Shown: piece after piece, positions 42,401 through 54,600 of the stretch | Layout: the number at the start of each line of letters is the position of its first letter | Numbering within the stretch: the first letter of the stretch is position 1 | NCBI GenBank assembly: GCA_008694505.1 | Contig: VZDJ01007747.1 | Coordinates: 6,351,390-6,415,389 of the forward strand | Direction: 5' to 3' | Source of the DNA: Cyanoderma ruficeps | Taxonomy: Eukaryota > Chordata > Aves > Passeriformes > Timaliidae | DNA length: 64,000 bases | The notes under the pieces: generated by a model | Seen by the model: only the letters and a program-made list of their open reading frames with translations | Told to the model about the DNA's origin: nothing | Databases searched by the model: none | Program-made: the position numbers and the translations under genes

Positions 42401-44454
42401 ATAAACATTATTTCTAATCTGAATGTGATGAATATCAGCATTGAACAACTGGGTTTTTTACTTCATCCATCTCCTAAGTGTTTTATGTTGTGTAAGTTAC
42501 TTTCCTGAAACATGTACTCCATGTGATCAAGCCGTTCCTGAACTATTTTTTTGGTAAGTATATGGAGTGATTTCTAAATCTTTCTGAGCACAAGGCAAAA
42601 ATTTTCAGTTCTTCAGTCTTTTCCAAGTTTTTTTTTTTTGCATCTCGTATTCAACTGATAAAACATATGAACATTTAGTTGAACTGCAGCCACTGTCTCA
42701 ACCAGGATTGTGCCAGGATGAATTGCAGAGGAAATGTATTCCTGATAAATTTTACTTCTGATTAGCACATATATCAGCTCTTTTTAACTTCCTCACTGAC
42801 TTCTACCTTACATTCAGAATATCCATTTGACAATATTAAATTGTTAAATCAAGTATAGCCACGATTCTTTGCAGTAAGTAGCAAACTTCTCTTGGAGTTC
42901 TATGGAATCAAGATTAAGCACTTCAGCTTCTCAGGGGTCTGACATCTTATTATTTGATATCTGGACTCCTGTCATCTGCCATTGTCTTCATTATTATTGC
43001 ACTGCTATGTTCCTTTCAACAAGTGATGGATGCTTATTGTTAACAGTCTCCCCATTGAAGCTTTGTTCATATTCTGAACTAATGCATTTTTATATGAGCT
43101 CCTTTCACAGATTCAGAAGAAGGCATATAAGAACATAATCTTCTGTCTTTAAGAATACAATCCTTACTTACCTCTTGCAAGATTCTTTTCCCTTGAGAAA
43201 AAAGTATTGAATGCGATTCCCAGTAATGTAGTCTGATTTTCTCATGCACAGTGTTAATGAGTATGTCTATTCTTAGTACAAGGTCATAAATTACTATCAC
43301 CTAGAAATTTCTTTTTTCTCCTTTGCCCACTTGCATCTTTTCAATTAGCATAGGATTGTTATAAAAAATAGAAAGCTGAAGAAGACTTTTTATTATCATC
43401 GACATTTTTCACTATTACTAAATTCTGATTGAACTGCTTCCTCACTGATTGACTCACCCATGTTGTCCTTTTGTACCTAGTCATATCAGTTGAAATCTTT
43501 TATTTTCCCCTGGCACACCAACAGTAGAATACAGTTCAAACACACAGTTTGACTTTTTTTTCCTACATATTCTGATGTATTGGAATAGTACATACATATA
43601 GGTACATGTGCATACATTATACATGATGCATTCCTATACATGCTCACAATTCTGAAATGGAAAAATATGCATTAGAAAATCAACAAACATTATTTCATTT
43701 TTATACTTTACATCATCCAAATCCTTTTTATATTTTAGTTCATTATGTAGCTATAATGTATATTGGCAATTTTTTTGTTTTATTATAGCATATTAAAATG
43801 CAATCTTAAAACTGAGATCATTGCTTCATTTTAACCTCTTTTGTTATACATAAGGGGATGCTTTAGATCTCAGTGAAAAAAAAGTATACAATTTATCTAC
43901 GCTTCTGTTAAAGATTGGCAGTTTTACATTGAAATGTTTATTAAAAGTAAATGTCTTTACATCCCGTTGTACGGGATGCAGTGAGGACTACCTGAATACA
44001 AGCTTTCTCCTGACAGCTTAATCTGTTGATTCTCACAGTGATGCTGCCCGCCCCTTTCACAGAATTCAACAGTAGATTTTACCGTGCAGTGCAAAATGTG
44101 GCTTCAAGGGAGGAGGATGGGATGGGAGAGAGCGAGGAAAGGCTGTAGCAACTCTGCCATTCCGCCCAGATAAGCCCATAGGGGTTTTACGCTCAGGTTG
44201 TTAAAGCTTGCTCTCTTTTTCAGGCTCATCTAATTTTGTGGGTGAGAGAGAGAAGATGAGACAAGTACAGAAAAAAGCTTGTACAGGATTTCCTGGTGAA
44301 ATGACTCAAATGAAACAAAACTCATCATGAATTAGTGATGAGAAAAGGGCCTCAAATTACTAGCTTCCTATGTGTTCAGGATATGCACTTGTATTGACAT
44401 CTGAACACCTGAAGCTTTGACATGCTCCTCCTGGAAAGGAGAATTAAAGCAATA
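36432..44454. other. Intergenic spacer, right part, upstream of GRIA2
   Basis: Mostly AT-rich DNA. The parts that stand out are a TAAT-rich stretch (36480-36620), the 39303-39862 block with long overlapping ORFs on both strands, and the perfect inverted repeat at 40468-40517. No gene, tRNA or further repeat family is recognised. A weak CR1-like stretch near 42190-42270 is too decayed to call. Confidence 0.7.
40468..40517. repeat. Perfect inverted repeat, 24-bp arms, 2-nt loop
   Basis: The left arm 40468-40491 (TTTCCCTCAGCAATCCCAGA, then ACCA) is exactly the reverse complement of 40494-40517, with only CA between them. An A-rich run with two CAG interruptions follows. If transcribed it would fold into an uninterrupted 24-bp hairpin. 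Because of the symmetry, both strands carry the same ORF fragment here. Confidence 0.95.
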
Positions 44455-44560
44455 TAAAAATAAAAATAAAAATAAAAATAAAAATAAAAATAAAAATAAA
44501 AATAAAAATAAAAATAAAAATAAAAATAAAAATAAATAAAAATAAAAATAAAATAAAAAT
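44455..44560. repeat. (TAAAAA)n hexanucleotide microsatellite
   Basis: Thirteen uninterrupted TAAAAA units (44455-44532), then shorter TAAA and TAAAA units up to 44560. The minus-strand ORF of alternating Phe-Ile here is an artefact of the repeat. It lies about 350 bp before the GRIA2 CpG island. Confidence 0.97.
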
Positions 44561-44748
44561 GGAAGAAAAAATTGAAGAAAAAAGGGAAAGGTAATTCATT
44601 GCAAGATCAGTATCCTTTCCTATGTGAATAGTTCCCATCATTGTTAAATAAATATAAATTAATAAAAAATATGCCAGAAAATGGTTAGTTCAGACTAAAT
44701 TCATTGTCATGATCACAGGAATGCTACACTGCCTTTTCTTCTAAAAAA

Positions 44749-44773
44749 TGTGTGTGTGTGTGTGCGTGTGGTG
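44749..44773. repeat. Short GT repeat upstream of the GRIA2 CpG island
   Basis: (TG)n with one C interruption, about 650 bp before the GRIA2 start codon. Long 5' UTRs of mammalian GRIA2 mRNA carry an imperfect GU repeat that represses translation. Whether this tract is transcribed or is the counterpart is unknown. Confidence 0.85.
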
Positions 44774-44916
44774 CACAGCAACAGACTTTGTGCCAAACTG
44801 AGAAATGTTAAATTTAGCTTGCAGTAAATAGCATGTCTAGCTAATACAGCTGGAACCCATCTTGGAAAAAAAAATCCCCATTATGCATNTTCAGTAAATC
44901 ACCTCCCAGAAGCGCG

Positions 44917-44937
44917 GCCGCTGTCCGCGGTGCTGGA
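44917..44937 (-). promoter_or_regulatory. RE1/NRSE silencer element (REST/NRSF site)
   Basis: On the minus strand the 21 bp begin TCCAGCACC and end GCGGACAGCGGC. I count 18 of 21 positions matching the standard RE1 consensus, including the whole AGCACC and GGACAGC cores with canonical spacing. It is about 480 nt upstream of the GRIA2 ATG at the edge of the CpG island. Mammalian GRIA2 promoters have a functional RE1 that silences the gene in non-neuronal cells, so position and identity agree. Confidence 0.85.
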
Positions 44938-44955
44938 GGGCGGCGGGCGCGCGGA

Positions 44956-44965
44956 GGGGCGGGGC
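44956..44965 (+). promoter_or_regulatory. GC box (Sp1-type)
   Basis: GGGGCGGGGC is a perfect Sp1-family GC box 20 bp downstream of the RE1 match. Sp1 sites are described in the mammalian GRIA2 promoter. In such GC-rich DNA a chance match is possible. Confidence 0.5.
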
Positions 44966-45012
44966 GCGGCGCGCAGGGGGCGCGGCGGGCGCGCTCCCGC
45001 CGGGGCCGGTTC

Positions 45013-45024
45013 CGCGCAGGCGCC
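45013..45024 (+). promoter_or_regulatory. NRF-1-like site
   Basis: CGCGCAGGCGCC differs from the NRF-1 consensus YGCGCAYGCGCR at the second Y (G) and at the last position (C). NRF-1 is reported to regulate GRIA2 in mammals. Confidence 0.4.
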
Positions 45025-45339
45025 GCCGCCGCCGCCTCGCCGGGAGCGCCGCCCGCCCGTTGAGTGCGAGGAGCGCGGGCGAGCGCGTGCGAGGGCAGGG
45101 CAGGGCCGGGCCGGGCGGCGGGAGCGCAGCGGGCACCGCCGGCACCTCCATCCCGCTCAGCGCCGGAGCCGCCAGCAGCACCGGAGCGGCCGCGGCGGCA
45201 GCAGCAGCGGCTCGGACAGCGGCTTCTCCCCCGCCCGCCGCGGGGCTCTTCTCGTTCCTTCCCTCCCGTGGCTCGCTTGCTCCCGCCGGCCGCTCGCCCG
45301 GAGCGCACGGGATCTAATTTGCTGACGAGCGCGCTCCGC

Positions 45340-45377
45340 GGAGGAGAGGGAGGAGGAGGAGGAAGAAGAAGAAAGGG
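45340..45377. repeat. Purine-only GGA/GAA tract in the GRIA2 5' UTR
   Basis: Thirty-eight bases of only G and A, with GGA then GAA repeats, ending 40 nt before the start codon. Confidence 0.85.
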
Positions 45378-45397
45378 CTGTTTCCGTGGCTTTGTGG

Positions 45398-45472
45398 ATG
45401 CTCTACTTTTCCTGGAAATGCAAAAGATTATGCATATTTCTGTCTTCCTGGCTCCTGTGTTGTGGGGACTGA
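45398..45472 (+). other. Upstream ORF overlapping the GRIA2 start
   Basis: The only ATG between about 44890 and the GRIA2 start codon is at 45398-45400, 20 nt upstream and out of frame with it. It opens 24 codons beginning MLYFSWKC and ends at TGA 45470-45472, inside the signal-peptide region. Its start context is weak (T at -3, C at +4). The GRIA2 ATG has G at -3. Leaky scanning would let most ribosomes pass. Confidence 0.6.
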
Positions 45473-45505
45473 TCTGGGGGGTCAATTCTAACAGCATACA
45501 GATCG
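45418..45505 (+). CDS. GRIA2: GRIA2 coding exon 1: signal peptide and N-terminus of GluA2
   Basis: Encodes [20 protein letters not shown] and GVNSNSIQI, then a split Gly codon. This is the N-terminus of the AMPA-type glutamate receptor subunit 2, which forms excitatory postsynaptic channels and limits calcium permeability. Residues 1 to about 21 form a hydrophobic signal peptide, and the mature chain begins near [10 protein letters not shown]. Compared with the mammalian sequence as I recall it, the few differences lie in the signal peptide and the first mature residues. The donor is ATCG|GTAGGT at 45505/45506. The start is chosen by this conservation, and a second in-frame ATG is at 45430. 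The gene is plus strand, in the same direction as GLRB. Confidence 0.97.
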
Positions 45506-45989
<484 letters not shown>

Positions 45990-46013
45990 TAGCGGGCGCT
46001 GCCAGCCTGCCGT

Positions 46014-46032
46014 GGCGGCGGGGGCGGGGCGG
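46014..46032 (+). other. G-rich run at the start of GRIA2 intron 2
   Basis: Five G-runs separated by single C bases (GGCGGCGGGGGCGGGGCGG), about 30 nt after the exon 2 donor. It could form a two-tetrad G-quadruplex in RNA or DNA. Confidence 0.6.
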
Positions 46033-46055
46033 CTGCGAGCGGTGCGGCGGCGGGG

Positions 46056-46112
46056 GTGTGTGTGTGCGGGGTACGTGTGTGTGAGTGTGCGTGTGAATGT
46101 GTGTGCTTGTGC
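46056..46112. repeat. GT-rich imperfect repeat in GRIA2 intron 2
   Basis: Interrupted (GT)n over about 57 nt, directly after the G-rich run and 70 nt from the exon 2 donor. UG-rich intronic RNA is a typical CELF or TDP-43 binding context. Actual binding is unknown. Confidence 0.75.
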
Positions 46113-48399
46113 GGGGCGCGGTGTCGGGGGGAGCCGCCCCGCCGCCGAGCAGGTGCGGGAGCGCCCGGCCCCGTGCGAACGGGGCATGGGGTCTCGGTGG
46201 GCCCCCCAGCCCTCCGGGAGGTGTAAAATGGTTCCTGGCGGCTCCCCCCGCGCGTTACGTAAGGCTGCGCGGCCCCGGGGCTGCCCGCAGCCCTTCCCCG
46301 CCGCCCCTGGGCTGCCCGCGGGCTACCGGCGCGGGCAGAGCCGGGACTCCGCTGACCAGCAGCCGAGGGGTGCGGAGCGGGCGGCGGGGGGCGATCAGCC
46401 ATTTTACGCCGAGCGGTGCTGCGGGCTCCATCTCGCCGCCCGCTCGCCCTCCGCCCGGCGCGCTCATGGGCGGCCGCGCTCGCCGCCCCCGCGGTTCTCC
46501 CGGCGGGGCCGTGCCCGGCTCCGCCCTCGCCTCGGCGGGGCCCGGCCGCACGCGTGCCGCGGGGCGCGGAGCACATGCGTTGCGCGGCAGGCGACGGGGA
46601 AGGCGGGGCGGCCAGCGCGGTCGTGGCAGTGCGAAGAGAGCAGCCCCGGGCGGGGCGGCGAGTCCCGCAGCGGTGTGCGCTTCTGCCTCCTGTCGCTCGG
46701 CCCGGCGGGTGCCGTGTGATCCCGCGGAGCGGCGGGGCCGGCCAGGCGCGGCTGGCGCTGCCCGTGCCGGGTTGGGAGCGAGGAGCCGGGAGCCTTGGTC
46801 GGCGTTCCCAGGGCGCCGAGACGTGCCCGCCTTTGCCCCGCTGCCCTCCCTGCCGCCCGTGTCCGGTTCAGACGAGCCCGGGGTCCCGAGTGGGGAGCGC
46901 GCTCGGTGTCATGCCGGCCGCTTCCGCCCGGCGCCGCGCTCCCCCACGCGTTTTCCCGTCCGTTCTGTGAAAAAGATGTAAGGGACTCTGATTCTGGAGG
47001 TTAGCTGTCAGCGGGAGCAGTTTCCCTCCATTGGCGATCTTTTTTTCTTCCCCCCGATTCTGCTACCGTGTGCGGTGGTGCTGAAGAGGGGCGGCTTGGC
47101 ACAGACGCTAGGGTGGGTGGTGCAAGAGCTCAACTCAAGGAGCTTACAGTGGCATGTGAGAGGGTGCGAGGGTAGAGCACCCATAGCTGAAGGCAGAAAA
47201 GGTCAGAGCATGTAATCAGCCACAGTAATGCTACATTGTTAATCTTTGCAAACTGCTTGGATAGTTCTTCCTTTCTTAGAAATTGGGATTTGTATCAACC
47301 AGAACCACATGTGGTCAGTATTTGGAGATGATGTTACTTGGACTGTTGATGAAGTAAGTGTAGCAGCTTACATGGCATTCTGCAAAGACGTGATGGATCT
47401 TTCTGTGCTGCTCAATTTGGTGAAGTTAACAAAACCCTGAAAACAGGTTTTGCAGAACACCAGATTTTTTTTTTCCTACTAGCAGTAGAGATGAGCATAG
47501 TTACCTTGTCTTTGAGAAACTAAAGGTTATATATTTTTCTCCAAGACCGTCAAGTGCTTTTGACCAGCATTTGTGTGCATATATTAGTCTTGTTCTTGTC
47601 TCTCGTGGAGAACTTTTACAATACTCAGATGCTTTGTGTAGGCTGTAGACTGCAGTGGTGGACTTTGAGGCTTCCATCAGAAGGGAGATGGATGCCATCC
47701 ATGTGTTGGATTTTCCTTTGTCTGAACCTTGTCCAAGGCTTCAATTTTCAAGCAGTTTGAAGAGCTCCAAATGAAGACATGAACATGTACTTGTTTTTTC
47801 ATCACCTCAGTTACCACTGATGTTTTAGTCAAGTTATCTACTGCATTGGATTTAATTTACTAAAAATATGTACAGTATCCCCATAATTACCTTCCCAGAA
47901 GGGTTTGGTTGGAGAACAAGGAGTTCCGAAGACAAATAGTTGGTGTTCAAGAAGCAGAATTTAGGAGCTGATTGTAGAGCACTGCATGCACAAATGGTTA
48001 AGAAGAATCCATCTCTTTTTCCCTCTATGCTTGTTCTCATTTGAAATATTGAACATTCTGCAGATTGGTTTTGTTAGGGGTTTTTTTTTGGCTTTGTGGT
48101 TTGTTTTTTGTTGGTTTTTTTTTGGNGTGGGGTTTATTTCCAGAATAGTGTTCAAAGAACTTGTGCCCAAAACCAGCACTGTGAAACAATGCAGGCGTAA
48201 AAGAAGGTCACAGAAATGTAGGATCATACGAATCTGAAAATGCTTTGGAATTTACTCAGGTGTTTCACTCCAACAAGGTGATTGTGCTGCACAGAAATGA
48301 AGTGGCAGGCTTATACTGTAATAAAAATGATGACCTTTTTCTGCCCAACAAAATTGGCCACCAAAATATTTTGGCTCTTGATTTAACCCCTGAGCCAGC

Positions 48400-48605
48400 C
48401 GTGTTTGGGGCTGCAGAAGCTCTGGCTGGTGTGCAGAAGCGGGGTGCAGCCCTGCCCGCTGGTCCCAACCTGGCACCTGCAGATGCCAGCTGTGGCACCT
48501 GGGGTCCCCTGCGCCGCCCCTGCCTCCCTCCCACCCCTGGCAGCCTCAGGGCAACAGCACACCACTCCCTCTGCTTTAAAAACAAACAAGCAAACAAAAA
48601 GCCCA
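48400..48605. other. GC-rich block with an A-rich end in GRIA2 intron 2
   Basis: A compact GC-rich segment (about 48400-48560) in AT-rich intron, ending in CTTTAAAAACAAACAAGCAA-type sequence. The composition and A-rich end would fit an old retroposed fragment. No family is recognised, and the ORFs on both strands have no known domain. Confidence 0.35.
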
Positions 48606-51600
48606 CTGTAAAAATATGTAATAGTCTTCAAACTAGTTTCCAGTGCTTGCTCGGAGTTTGTTGGTGGAGCAAATGGTTTTTAGATGAGCCAGTGTTGCTG
48701 GTACTACTTTTAGATTAGGTTCCTAAACTTCAGAAAGGAGGAGATGGTCACGACACCTGAGAAATATTCCAGGTAGTAATACTACTCAGTCGCTTAAAGG
48801 TGGCCAGAAAATGGGTGTAGAAGTGGAGAGGACACTCTGTGAGTAGGTACCCTAAACTCATGTAATGACTGGCACTTCAGTGGGTGTTTTCACTTCAACA
48901 CCAAGAGATCATGTCATGATGTGTTGCATGACAGCAAATTGGGCCACAATTCTACTGATTTTGACCAAGGCGGCTGGGCCACTTTCACGTAACCTGGGAA
49001 AGGAACACGAGTCAATTATGTTCAAAAAGTAGCCATAAAAAATAGTCACTTTAGTTTGTTGGACCGTTGCATCTCTGCAAAGCTGTGTTGACAGGTCACT
49101 GGGAGTAGCCGTTGGAATCTAATTGCAGTTTGACACTTCTTAAGTCAGTATCACTAGGAAGCCTAGTGGTTTAGGTTGAGAAGTGATGCATGTTTTTTTC
49201 AGAGTAATGGCACAATTAGGAGCAGTGTTTACTGCCATGACTGCAGTTGTAGCTTTCAAAAGAAATGGGCTGGGTTTAGCAATGTGTGAGAATTGTTGGT
49301 TCATTCTAACAGAACCTAGGTAGTTCTGTTTCTTTGCTTTAACAGCTGGAGCAAAGGTACAGCATTGGAGGCGATTCATAGGGCAGAATGGAACATATCC
49401 AAACCCCTGGAACTATCCAAACCGCTGGACTTCATTGTCCTTCAGCATGGTGTAATTGAGTCTAGTCTAATTGAAGGAGTGTTGACCGTCAGTGATACCA
49501 GATTGTTTCAAAGTTTTTAATTCTGTCAAGAAAGAAGAAAAGTGAAGATGAAATCCTTTTCTCTTAAATCTGCCTACCCAAAAACTTCAGGGCTAGTTGT
49601 ATTGTGTTCATATTTTAGAATTTAAAGGGTATTGGAGTCACTTAAAGAGAGGTTTCCTATGGAGTACTATAAAACTGTCATAGTGATAACAAGTTTTTTG
49701 TACAGTAGTTTGGGCACAGAGGTAATATATGTACAATCTTGGATGTTTAATCCTGCTGGCTCAAGAGTCAGTGTTGAGCTTTGCTGTTTTAAATCAAGTC
49801 TTACAGCTCTGCAGGGATCACTGCACCATGACATTGTGACAAGGGGATGCTGATTCATGCATAAACCTTAGATCCTTTTATTATATCTTCAACCAGCAGC
49901 TGTGAAAACCTATGAATATCTGGCATGTTGCAACTTGAGAGTCATGGCAAAGGTTTCCTCAGCCATTTTGGAATATAATGCTATAGCTTTCATTTTTAAA
50001 GAAATAGCATTGATCATATTGCTGGCAAAATGCTTAAAGAAAAAGCAAAAAAAAATGTTCTTGAGTGGGAAGGATGGAAAAAATTTAAACATGTTTGTTT
50101 GAATTAAAATTACTGTGGGCCAAGCCTAAATGTATTTCACAATAAATTCTTAGAACTGATTTTTAGGAGAGAAAGGATTTATTAGCTGCTTGTGTTTCAG
50201 TTCATTTGTATTCTTGGTCCTTCTCATTTCCTTTTCACTATAAGACATTTCTCAGGCTCAGTGAGCAGATGCGAAATAGGTTCTGTGCCTGCTTGTAATT
50301 AAAATGGTCAGTATCAGATGAGTTTCTGCAGTAAAATGATACAATATAACCAGCATGTAGCCTCCTGTGATTTTTCTTCTCTCAAAACATTTCTCCTCTC
50401 AAAATTGATCTCTGTAGAAAACTTTAAACATTCTTCTACTCCCGAGAGTTCTTCATAAAGAAATCTGGCATGTTTATTGTGTGACAATGCTGTCCCTGCT
50501 GTGTATCTTTGTGCCTGGCTCACAGATCATTTTCACACAGCCCTGATCCAAAATATGGGCAGATACAAACCCAACAGTCTTCTCTTGCCTGCTTGACTTT
50601 CCAAATTCTTATTGTGTGATTATTGCAATGATTTTGTCCATAATATCTGAAATAATTTACCATGCAGTATTGAATACAGTACAAATATATATTTTACCCT
50701 TAGAAATCTAAAAATGAGTTATGTTTAATATTAGTTTGTGAGTGGTTTAGCAGTCAAGCCTTAGATATGCCAGTCAAGCTTGGAGATAAACCAATATTAT
50801 CAGTCTCTTCAATATATGTGTTTATATGTACTTTTATTCATATATAATATATGAAAATATATTAATTTTTTATGTTCATGCTAATGTAAGTTTTAATTTA
50901 CACCGACTTTGATAGGTGTGACTGACTGCACATAGTTGGAGATGTACTTAACTCCTTGTGCATGTAAGACTTCCTTTACTATCCTGTATGTGTTATGCAC
51001 CCAAACCAAGCACTGCTGCACTGAGTAATGCTGTTACTGCTGGTTTCTTAGTTCTTTTCTTCAAGCTTCTCATGATTAAAATATTTTTGAGAATTAAGGC
51101 ATATTTAACAGATAAATAATTCCTTTTGGACAGTTAATAATTACTAGGAATAATACCTAGGAAGATATTAGTTTGAAAGTGCATTAAATAGGTAAAGACT
51201 ATTCTATTATCATTATCCTGAAAATTCAGATGGAATAATTTGTCAGGCATCTTATGTGAAAACACGGTTAAATAGTAAAATACGATTTTCTTAAGGAAAT
51301 TAAGAAATAATAATTATTAATAATAATTAATAATTTTAAACTAATTAATTCAAGATAAAATCCTATATGCTGATAGGACCAATTTACAGTAAACTAAAAA
51401 AGGGGACATAATCTGCAGTAAACATAAGTGTGTATATGTACATATATAGATGGAAATGCATATTTGTATATACACATGTATATGTAAGTGTACACACATA
51501 TATATTTAACAGAGTGAACAGCAATTTGTTTTGAATGTCAGATAAATCAAAAGCAGGACACTAGTTACACTCTACAATCCATTTTCTGAAAGAGGATTAT

Positions 51601-54600
51601 CTGAGAGCACTTACTAGTAAGCTAATTTATCTCTTTAAATCATGTTCTCATGACTGTGAACCAGGTACGTGAATTAAAAATTTTGTATATTGGATGCTCA
51701 TGCCCATATTCTGGAAACAATGTTACAACAGCTCAAGCCAAGGAGCCAAGGAATGTCAGGTCAGAGTGAAAATAACACTGGAACATACCCAAAAAGATAA
51801 AAAATGCAGCTAAGTAGATCAAAATCTATATGTATATGTGAATGGTTTTTTTTTTCTGACAGTTAACTGCAACTTCTATTTCTGAAATGAACAAGATTTG
51901 TCCCATTATTTTTTAACTGATCATTACATTTATCAGAACATGTTTACAGTGACATCTGCTTTTAGAAGACTGTGGACAAGGGATTAATTCCTTTTGCCAA
52001 ATAGGTTTCTGAAAAGGTATAGGGCAGAAGTCTGTATGTTTTTATACAAAATATATAGATTTGTAGAACATCATTATTATTTTGTCTTGAAACCTTAATG
52101 TTTTCCTTTGGTGAGTTCATAAAAAGAATTTGCATTGACTATAAGTGCATATTAAGTGTAGCCTTGTTAAAACTGAAAAAAGAGCTTTTATTTAAATTAA
52201 TAAATAATTTTAATAATGAATTCTGTGTGGATAAGCAATAAGGAGTGAATAAAATCATAAGATAAGCATAGTGAAGGCATACTGTGAACCAGCTCAGCAG
52301 TAAAGAGAGCAAGCAGGTTTTAAATAACCACATGTTGAATAAATTCTTACTGAACCTTCTAAAACGAATAACTGGGCTTAAAATACAACTGTTATATTTA
52401 TTTGGGTGAACTTACAGAGTGGCATAGATGTCTTTTGGCATACTGTTTATTTTTGTTTATTTATCTGTATATAGGTCCACCACAGAACAATTTTTACTTT
52501 TTAATGCAGCATTGCTGTGCCCCCTTGCTTAACAATTAAACCACCACAAATCTTTGAATTTTTTTTGTTCTTTTTTTGTCATTTTAAGAAAGGTTCTCAG
52601 ATCATTCAGTTCACAGGGAGATTACGTTTCCCCCCCCCAAAATCCCCATTTGGGCAATGAATATAGAGAGTTAACATTCCTGTCCTGAACCTGATTTAAT
52701 GTACAGATACCTAAAGCATTTTCCAATGGCTAGTCACTTTATGGAAGTGTGAAAAAAATCTTACAAGACAGAGATATTCACTGTGATTCTACAGCAAGGT
52801 GTGGTTCAGCTCTAGCTATTACTATCTCCCACCACCTGCTCACAAACCCGACTCGGAGAAATTAAGGGGATTTTTTTGAGGATTGAAGTGTTATGTACAG
52901 TTCAACTAAAGGTGACAGACTCAAGACAAAGAAATGTCTTATTTCAACTCTAATCTGCTGTTTTATTTGATATCAGAGGAAAAATATTCAGGTCTATATT
53001 CATTATCTTGAATCAGTGTGGTTGATTTGTATATTTGGGATGCTGGCTCTGTAATTGAATTACTGGTCACTTCAGTTAGTCCACGAACAACTTACTGGGC
53101 TTTATTGCACATAGAAATAGCATCTTCATTACTTAACTCTAGAAGATAAGTTTGTTTGCCTTTCATTGTTAAAAAAATAAAAGAGTAGTTTGCCATTTGT
53201 GTTTTAAAATCGGCATATTTTCCCCCAGTTCTTCCAGTGCACAAGAGTAGGGCAAAATTCTGTAAAATGTTAAAATGCCCTGACTCATAAATGTGTAGTC
53301 ATACAACTGTTAGAAAAGTTTCAAAGTTCAATAAGGAACAGAGGCTAATTTTATAAAATTTTCAAAATAGGTATATGAACATGAGTTTACTATGCTATAT
53401 CACCTAGTCAGTTTAATCTCCATTTCAGGTAGTTAATATTGGAAGAAACCCATAACTGATTTGATGCTGCATTTATTCAGACTGCCCTGGTTAAGGCTAT
53501 CACACCACTGTTATTTCTTCTCAGTATGAATGAGTTTAGATGTTTACAAACATGACTTAGGCTGGAAAAATGCCTCTGTTTATTACAAATGGTGTGAATT
53601 GATTTTCTTTCCTACACTTTGAAGATTACAAAGAACAGATTGTTTCTAAGCACATAGCGTGATAGAAAATTTAAATAGCAATCTCATAGGTAATGCAGAG
53701 ATTTTTTTTGTCATCATCTGTGTGGGAAAGACTGCTTTCAGGGCTCATGACAGCAACAGGATGAGGGAGCTCAGCAGAACAGCTTTGCAACTGCTTTGCA
53801 GCATGGAGAAGGGATTGGTTTTCTTTGGTTTTCTGCCTTTTATGAATGCATTTGGAAGTTGTAGGACTCTGGTTTAGATCCATAAAATTAAAATGCTAAC
53901 ATGCTTTACCATTCCATGTAATGTGGATCTAAATTATTTGAATGTGTTAAATTTCCTTGTATATATGAAAACTATCTCAGAATGTCTGCAAATGTATGCT
54001 GATGAAATAGACTGTACAGCTCTGAGCAAGTCAGATTAATTTGTTCAATAATCTCATAAATCTTTGAAATTGAGGTTGTTGAGGGTTAGCTTGCTCAAAA
54101 TGTTTCTTCCTGATACTAGGTTATGAGTTGTTTTTGACAAAATGTCTTCCAAGCCAAAATGCTGATATATGTATTTTTTTTTATTTTCCCCTCTATGAAA
54201 GTCACAAATTCCATTACACTGTGCTATTAAAGTCTCAGAGGGGGTTCTTTGTACAAATGTGAGTTCTGGCAAGCAGCAAAATGTCCCTGCATGGCTGTAC
54301 CTTGGGCAGAGTCCTACTGATATTTGAGAGTTTGTTCCAGGTGTAATATTTGTAAAACAGGGTGAATAATTTGCATGGTTAGTGCATACCAGGCATGTGC
54401 TTAAATAAACTACACCAATGCTACTTATAGCAAAAGCATAATTGATCTGCAGTGGAATTACAGGGAGTGGTTATACAGGATGGGAGAATCATACAGGATG
54501 TAAATTAGTTATTTTATTTCACTTGTCCATGTCAGGCAGAAGACCTGAATTTTAACCCTTTGTCTTTAATTTTCAAGTTTAATGCCCTTAGAATTTGTTT

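Noticed and set aside
44444..44641. Minus-strand 65-codon ORF rich in alternating Phe-Ile
   Set aside because: It is the translation of the (TAAAAA)n microsatellite.
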